Source of the DNA: Ga0077555 sp033764055
GTDB taxonomy: Bacteria > Pseudomonadota > Alphaproteobacteria > Rhizobiales > Hyphomicrobiaceae
Direction: 5' to 3'
Assembly: GCA_033764055.1 (NCBI GenBank)
Contig: JANRJI010000124.1
Span: 1-64,000, forward strand
DNA length: 64,000 nucleotides
The position numbers and the translations under genes are program-made. The notes below the pieces were generated by a model. The model was not told the origin of the DNA, did no database searches, and saw only the letters and a program-made list of their open reading frames with translations. Position 1 is the stretch's first letter; each line of letters opens with the position of its first letter. Positions 60,665 through 64,000 of this stretch are shown here, in pieces.

Positions 60665-61873
60665 TCAGCGGGCCACGCCATTGGCGATCAGAGCATCGAC
60701 CTCGGCTTTCGACATCCCGGCAAGCGCGTCCAGCACCTCGTAGGTGTGCTCGCCGAGAGCGGGTGCGCCAATCGAGGGGACAGGCTCCGTATCATGCAAA
60801 CGGGCCGGCGTGCGCAGGACGCGATACGACCCGGCGTCGCGGTGGCTGACCTCCCGCAGTGATTCGCGCTCCGCGACCAGCTCGCTCGAGAGGGCCTCGG
60901 CCACGGTGAGCACCGCGCCGGCAGGCAGCCCCGCCGCCCGCATGCGCATCACCCAGTGCTCCCTGGACTGCTGACGAAAAATCGCAGACAGGGCTGACTT
61001 GAGCTCAGCGACGTTCCTGAGACGCGACGGGTTCGTCGCAAAGCGCTCATCCGCCAGCATGTCGGGTCGGTCGATGACGTCGAGGCACAGCCTTCGATAC
61101 TGTGCCTCGGTGATGACGGCGATCGTGAATGGACCGTCTGCCGCCTCAAAGACGTCTGCCGGCTGGGCCACCTGATTGGCATTGCCCGAGCGGGTCGGAT
61201 TGCGGCCCGTCATCAGGAATGCCCCCGCGAAGTTGGCGAGCATGCTCATCGCCGTCTCATGTAGGGTCGCCTCGATCAACCGGCCCTCGCCGGTCAAGGC
61301 CGAGTGGCGCAAGGCGGCGGCAATGGCTTGCGCCGCGTAGAGGCCGGTCACGAGATCGACAACGGAGGCGCCCACGCGCATCGGTGGCCCGTTGGGATCT
61401 CCGATCATCGACATGAGGCCGCTTTCGGCCTGCGCGATGGGATCGTAGCCGGGCACCTCGATGTTGGACCCCGAGCGGCCGTAGCCCGAGATGGCGCAGT
61501 AGACGAGGCTCGGCCGGTGAGCCTTCAGCACATCGAAGCCGAGGCCCAGGCGCTCCATCACGCCTGTGCGGAAATTCTCGAGCACGACGTCGGCGTTCTT
61601 CACCAGCTTCAGGAACGCAGCCTTGCCGGCCGGCGACTTGAGATCGAGCGCCACCGATCGCTTGTTGCGATTGACGGTGAGGAAGTAGGTCGAGACGCCG
61701 TTGAGATTCGGCTCGGTGAACCCTCGGGTGTCGTCGCCGCCATCCGGGTTCTCGATCTTGATCACGTCGGCGCCCATGTCGGCGAGCATCAGTCCGCAAT
61801 AGGGTCCGGCGAGAACGCGGCTGAGATCGAGCACGGTGACGCCGGCGAGAGGCAGCGACAAGGGACGTGTCAT
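60665..61873 (-). CDS. CaiB/BaiF family III CoA transferase
   Basis: A 402-residue CoA transferase with the family start VTVLDLSRVLAGPYCGLMLADMGADVIKIE in parts, and NFRTGVMERLGLG. The catalytic Asp position reads RLIEATL, so an acidic residue (Glu201) replaces Asp. CoA would pass between carboxylic acids. It is convergent to the SGNH gene, 28 bp away. Confidence 0.88.
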   Translation of the reverse strand: MTRPLSLPLAGVTVLDLSRVLAGPYCGLMLADMGADVIKIENPDGGDDTRGFTEPNLNGVSTYFLTVNRNKRSVALDLKSPAGKAAFLKLVKNADVVLENFRTGVMERLGLGFDVLKAHRPSLVYCAISGYGRSGSNIEVPGYDPIAQAESGLMSMIGDPNGPPMRVGASVVDLVTGLYAAQAIAAALRHSALTGEGRLIEATLHETAMSMLANFAGAFLMTGRNPTRSGNANQVAQPADVFEAADGPFTIAVITEAQYRRLCLDVIDRPDMLADERFATNPSRLRNVAELKSALSAIFRQQSREHWVMRMRAAGLPAGAVLTVAEALSSELVAERESLREVSHRDAGSYRVLRTPARLHDTEPVPSIGAPALGEHTYEVLDALAGMSKAEVDALIANGVAR

Positions 61874-61984
61874 TCGATCACCTCTGGCGTGTGGCAGGGG
61901 TAGGTGGCAGCCGCAGCCCGCCTGATCTCCGTTGGCCCGTCCTACGCCGGGAACGACAGGGCCGGCTCAGCCAATTCAATGGGG

Positions 61985-62824
61985 TCATACGGCGTGAGGC
62001 GGCAGCCCTCCGCCGTCGATGACGATGGTCTGGCCCGTGATGAAACCAGCTTCCTCGGATGCCAAATGCGCGACGGTGGCCGCAATCTCGTGAGGCAGGC
62101 CGTGGCGACCCATCGGCAGTGCCTTGGCGCGCTCCTTGAGTCCGGCCTCCACATCGTTCCAGCCAGCCCTCAGCGTCGTCGAGATGGCGCGATCTGTCCG
62201 GATCGAGCCGGGGCAGATGGCATTCACGGTGATGCCCAGCGGCGCGAGGTCGAGCGCGAGTGAGCGGGTCATGCCGATGACGGCGGCCTTCGATGCCGAG
62301 TACACGGCCCGCTGCGGCAGTGCGTACATGCCCGCCACGGACGACATCGAAATGATGCGGCCCCAGCCTCGCGACTTCATGTGGGGAACCGCGGCGCGCG
62401 CCATCAGAAACGGGCCCAGGGCATTGACTGCCATCACCTTGTGCCAGGCGTCGACGGGGATCGTCTCGATCTCGCCTCGGTCCTGACCATGCGGAGCGCC
62501 AGCATTGTTGACGAGAATGTCGAGGCGGCCGTGACGGGCGATCGTCTCGGCAACGAGCTGGCCGGCTCCAGCCTCCGTCGAAACGTCGCCCTCGAGTGCG
62601 GATGCCTCGCCGCCGACGGCCCGTATCGCCGAGACGAGGCTGTCGAGACCCCGCCACTCGGTCCTGCGGTCCACCGTGTTGTCGTTGTCGACGCCGGCTG
62701 CGCGTGCATCGCTGGCGACGACGATGGCGCCATCGGCTGCGAGACGGCGAGCGATTGCCGCGCCGATGCCGTTCTCCTTGCCGCAGCCCGTGACGAGGGC
62801 GACGCGTTGCGGTCTCGTGGTCAT
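61985..62824 (-). CDS. Short-chain dehydrogenase/reductase
   Basis: A 279-residue classical SDR. The cofactor motif is TGCGKENGIGAAIA, with NNAGAPHG, the Ser in ISMSSVAGM, and Tyr and Lys in AVYSASKAAVIG all intact. An insertion (VDNDNTVDRRTEWRGL) after the second strand is unusual. The ATG at 62824 begins the fold. It lies between the CoA transferase and TctC genes on the same strand, which suggests one catabolic unit. Confidence 0.87.
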   Translation of the reverse strand: MTTRPQRVALVTGCGKENGIGAAIARRLAADGAIVVASDARAAGVDNDNTVDRRTEWRGLDSLVSAIRAVGGEASALEGDVSTEAGAGQLVAETIARHGRLDILVNNAGAPHGQDRGEIETIPVDAWHKVMAVNALGPFLMARAAVPHMKSRGWGRIISMSSVAGMYALPQRAVYSASKAAVIGMTRSLALDLAPLGITVNAICPGSIRTDRAISTTLRAGWNDVEAGLKERAKALPMGRHGLPHEIAATVAHLASEEAGFITGQTIVIDGGGLPPHAV

Positions 62825-62922
62825 GGTGGAGCTCGTCAGCTGGCTGAGGTGGCCCTTGGCCTGCCGTCCGCTCCCCCAATGGGACACGGAGCGAACGACG
62901 GCGCCTGGTGGCGGGGCAACGG

Positions 62923-63870
62923 CTACTTCTTCTGGTCCTCGACCAGTTTCGCGTACTTGTCGGTCTCTTCCTTGACCACCTGGCCAGCCTTGTCAGGGCC
63001 GATGAAGACGTCCTTCATGTAGCGGCTCTTGACGACGGCCTGAACGGCTGGCGTCTGCATTCCGGCCTTGAATGCCGCTGCGAGCTTATCGACGACCGGT
63101 TTCGGCGTTCCCTTCGTCGTGGAGACGATCAGGTAATTGCCGCTGCCGATCTTCCAGCCGTTGTCGTGCATGCTCAGGATATCGGGGAAGCGCTCGAGCC
63201 GCTCGGCCATCATGGAGCCGATCATGCGCAAGGCGCCGGACTCGACGTGAGGGCCGAAAGTGCCGCCGGAGAAACCGAAATCCACCTGGTTGGCCAGCGT
63301 GGCGGTGACAGCGCCGTTGCCGCCCTGGGTCGGGACGGGAATGATCTCCACGCCCTCCTGCTTGGCGACGAATGCGAAGATCAGCCGGTCGAGCTGGTAC
63401 TGCGAGGCGTACTTGATGGAGCGCTTCTCGGCCTTAGCGGCGTTGATCACGTCCCGCATCGATTTGTACGGGCGGCTCGGATGCGTGAAGAGGCCGTCCT
63501 GGAACAGGCTGATCAGCGCGATGTGCTCGAAGTCGTCGTGCTTGTACTGGGTCTTGAGCACCAGCGGCTCGAAGGCGAAGGTGAGCGAGCCGCCGGCATA
63601 GATCGTGTAGCCGTCGGGGCTGGCCTTCTTGATGTCCATGGCGGCGACGCCGCCGCCGGCACCCGGCTTGTTCGTGACCAGGACCGGCTGGCCGAGGCTC
63701 TTTGTCATGGGCTCGGCAACCGCCCGCACGACGGCGTCCGTGCCGCCGCCCGCACCGAAGCCGATAATGATGTTGATCGGCTTGGTCGGAAACTCCTGCG
63801 CTGCTGCGTATCCAGAAAGCGTGGCGGCCAGCAGGACCGTCGTCGCCGCCGTCGAGATGGTTCGTTTCAT
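62923..63870 (-). CDS. Bug/TctC-family tricarboxylate-type solute-binding protein
   Basis: A 315-residue periplasmic receptor with a signal peptide ending near GYAAAQ. Typical Bug segments are FPTKPINIIIGFGAGGGTDAVVRAVAEPM in parts, and VLVTNKPGAGGGVAAMDIKKASPDGYT in parts. It binds a small carboxylic acid for a TctAB-type carrier. The genes for that carrier are not in the window, unless the fragment at 63924 belongs to them. Confidence 0.9.
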   Translation of the reverse strand: MKRTISTAATTVLLAATLSGYAAAQEFPTKPINIIIGFGAGGGTDAVVRAVAEPMTKSLGQPVLVTNKPGAGGGVAAMDIKKASPDGYTIYAGGSLTFAFEPLVLKTQYKHDDFEHIALISLFQDGLFTHPSRPYKSMRDVINAAKAEKRSIKYASQYQLDRLIFAFVAKQEGVEIIPVPTQGGNGAVTATLANQVDFGFSGGTFGPHVESGALRMIGSMMAERLERFPDILSMHDNGWKIGSGNYLIVSTTKGTPKPVVDKLAAAFKAGMQTPAVQAVVKSRYMKDVFIGPDKAGQVVKEETDKYAKLVEDQKK

Positions 63871-63923
63871 TTCGTCTCTCCTCCCTTGCTCCGACGCCGG
63901 GCGATCGTGCCCGGTGCCACACG

Positions 63924-64000
63924 TTACGCGTCCTCCGCGCCGACTTTCGTGCCTTCTCTCAGCTTGCGCATGGTTCCGAGCCGCCAGATCGAGATGGCGG
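63924..64000 (-). CDS. C-terminal end of an unidentified protein (partial)
   Basis: On the minus strand, the last 77 bases read as the end of a reading frame closing with TAA at 63924-63926 and finishing LREGTKVGAEDA. It lies 53 bp upstream of the TctC-type gene on the same strand, so it may be the previous gene of that operon. The fragment is too short to identify. Confidence 0.35.
   Translation of the reverse strand, partial: AISIWRLGTMRKLREGTKVGAEDA

Overview
The window is about 64 kb of GC-rich chromosomal DNA from what looks like a free-living alphaproteobacterium, probably of the Hyphomicrobiales. The evidence is the type of the 5S rRNA tail, a DUF2852 membrane protein, a PCu(A)C copper chaperone, MipA, Cys-rich-repeat and EF-hand periplasmic proteins, a phnGHIJKL operon with DUF1045 and hexapeptide-transferase partners, and a tRNA group I intron of the Azoarcus type. 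I see no transposase, integrase, phage gene or CRISPR array. It reads as ordinary chromosome with many small transcription units.

Layout. 1-550: the 3' tail of a 5S rRNA (end of an rRNA operon) and a gene-poor spacer. 550-6308: flavoprotein oxidoreductase, PH-domain membrane protein, methyltransferase, DMT exporter, a thioredoxin-like protein with a His-rich tail, and a membrane-anchored repeat protein. 6749-7087: a tRNA-Thr(GGU) gene whose anticodon loop is split by a 264-nt group I intron, the most striking element of the window. 7255-15426: radical SAM protein, SH3 and J-domain envelope proteins, amidase, copper chaperone, HDAC-like deacetylase, a Cys-rich secreted protein and a CMD-family protein, followed by tRNA-Ser(GCU). 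15850-24817: a C-P lyase (phosphonate) locus, with phnGHIJKL, a hexapeptide acetyltransferase, phnM and DUF1045 on the minus strand, a convergent overlapping phnN, and a divergent PhnZ-like HD oxygenase with a candidate Pho box between the divergent units.

25023-39618: an SDR lacking catalytic residues, an alpha/beta hydrolase, a methyltransferase/ATP-grasp fusion, an RsmB-type rRNA methyltransferase, MAPEG, DUF1028, a PfkB kinase, an LLM oxidoreductase, a CoA-transferase-like protein, MipA, FumC, and a TetR regulator followed by a palindromic promoter and DUF2852. 39753-43112: a compact minus-strand group of methyltransferase, glycosyltransferase, PTPS-like protein and FkbM methyltransferase, perhaps related to the MDR dehydrogenase at 48692. 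43292-53812: EF-hand protein, ICL/PEP-mutase family lyase, MDR dehydrogenase, DUF2306, DoxX, OpgH, RidA, GST, an enolase-superfamily dehydratase, and a winged-helix/TPR regulator. 53957-64000: a small secreted protein, two hairpins, a split UxaA-type dehydratase, an SMP-30 lactonase, SDRs, an MBOAT/SGNH O-acetylation pair with an AT-rich palindrome upstream, a CoA transferase and a Bug/TctC solute receptor.

Working together. The phosphonate block is a coherent pathway: PhnN, PhnM and PhnGHIJ handle ribosyl-phosphonate chemistry, the HD oxygenase offers a separate oxidative route, and the hexapeptide acetyltransferase may protect aminoalkylphosphonates. No PhnCDE transporter or PhnF regulator lies in the window. 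From 42 kb on, many genes (UxaA, SMP-30, SDRs, enolase superfamily, ICL family, CoA transferases, TctC) suit uptake and breakdown of sugar acids and small organic acids. Product calls rest on reading motifs by eye. No database search was possible.
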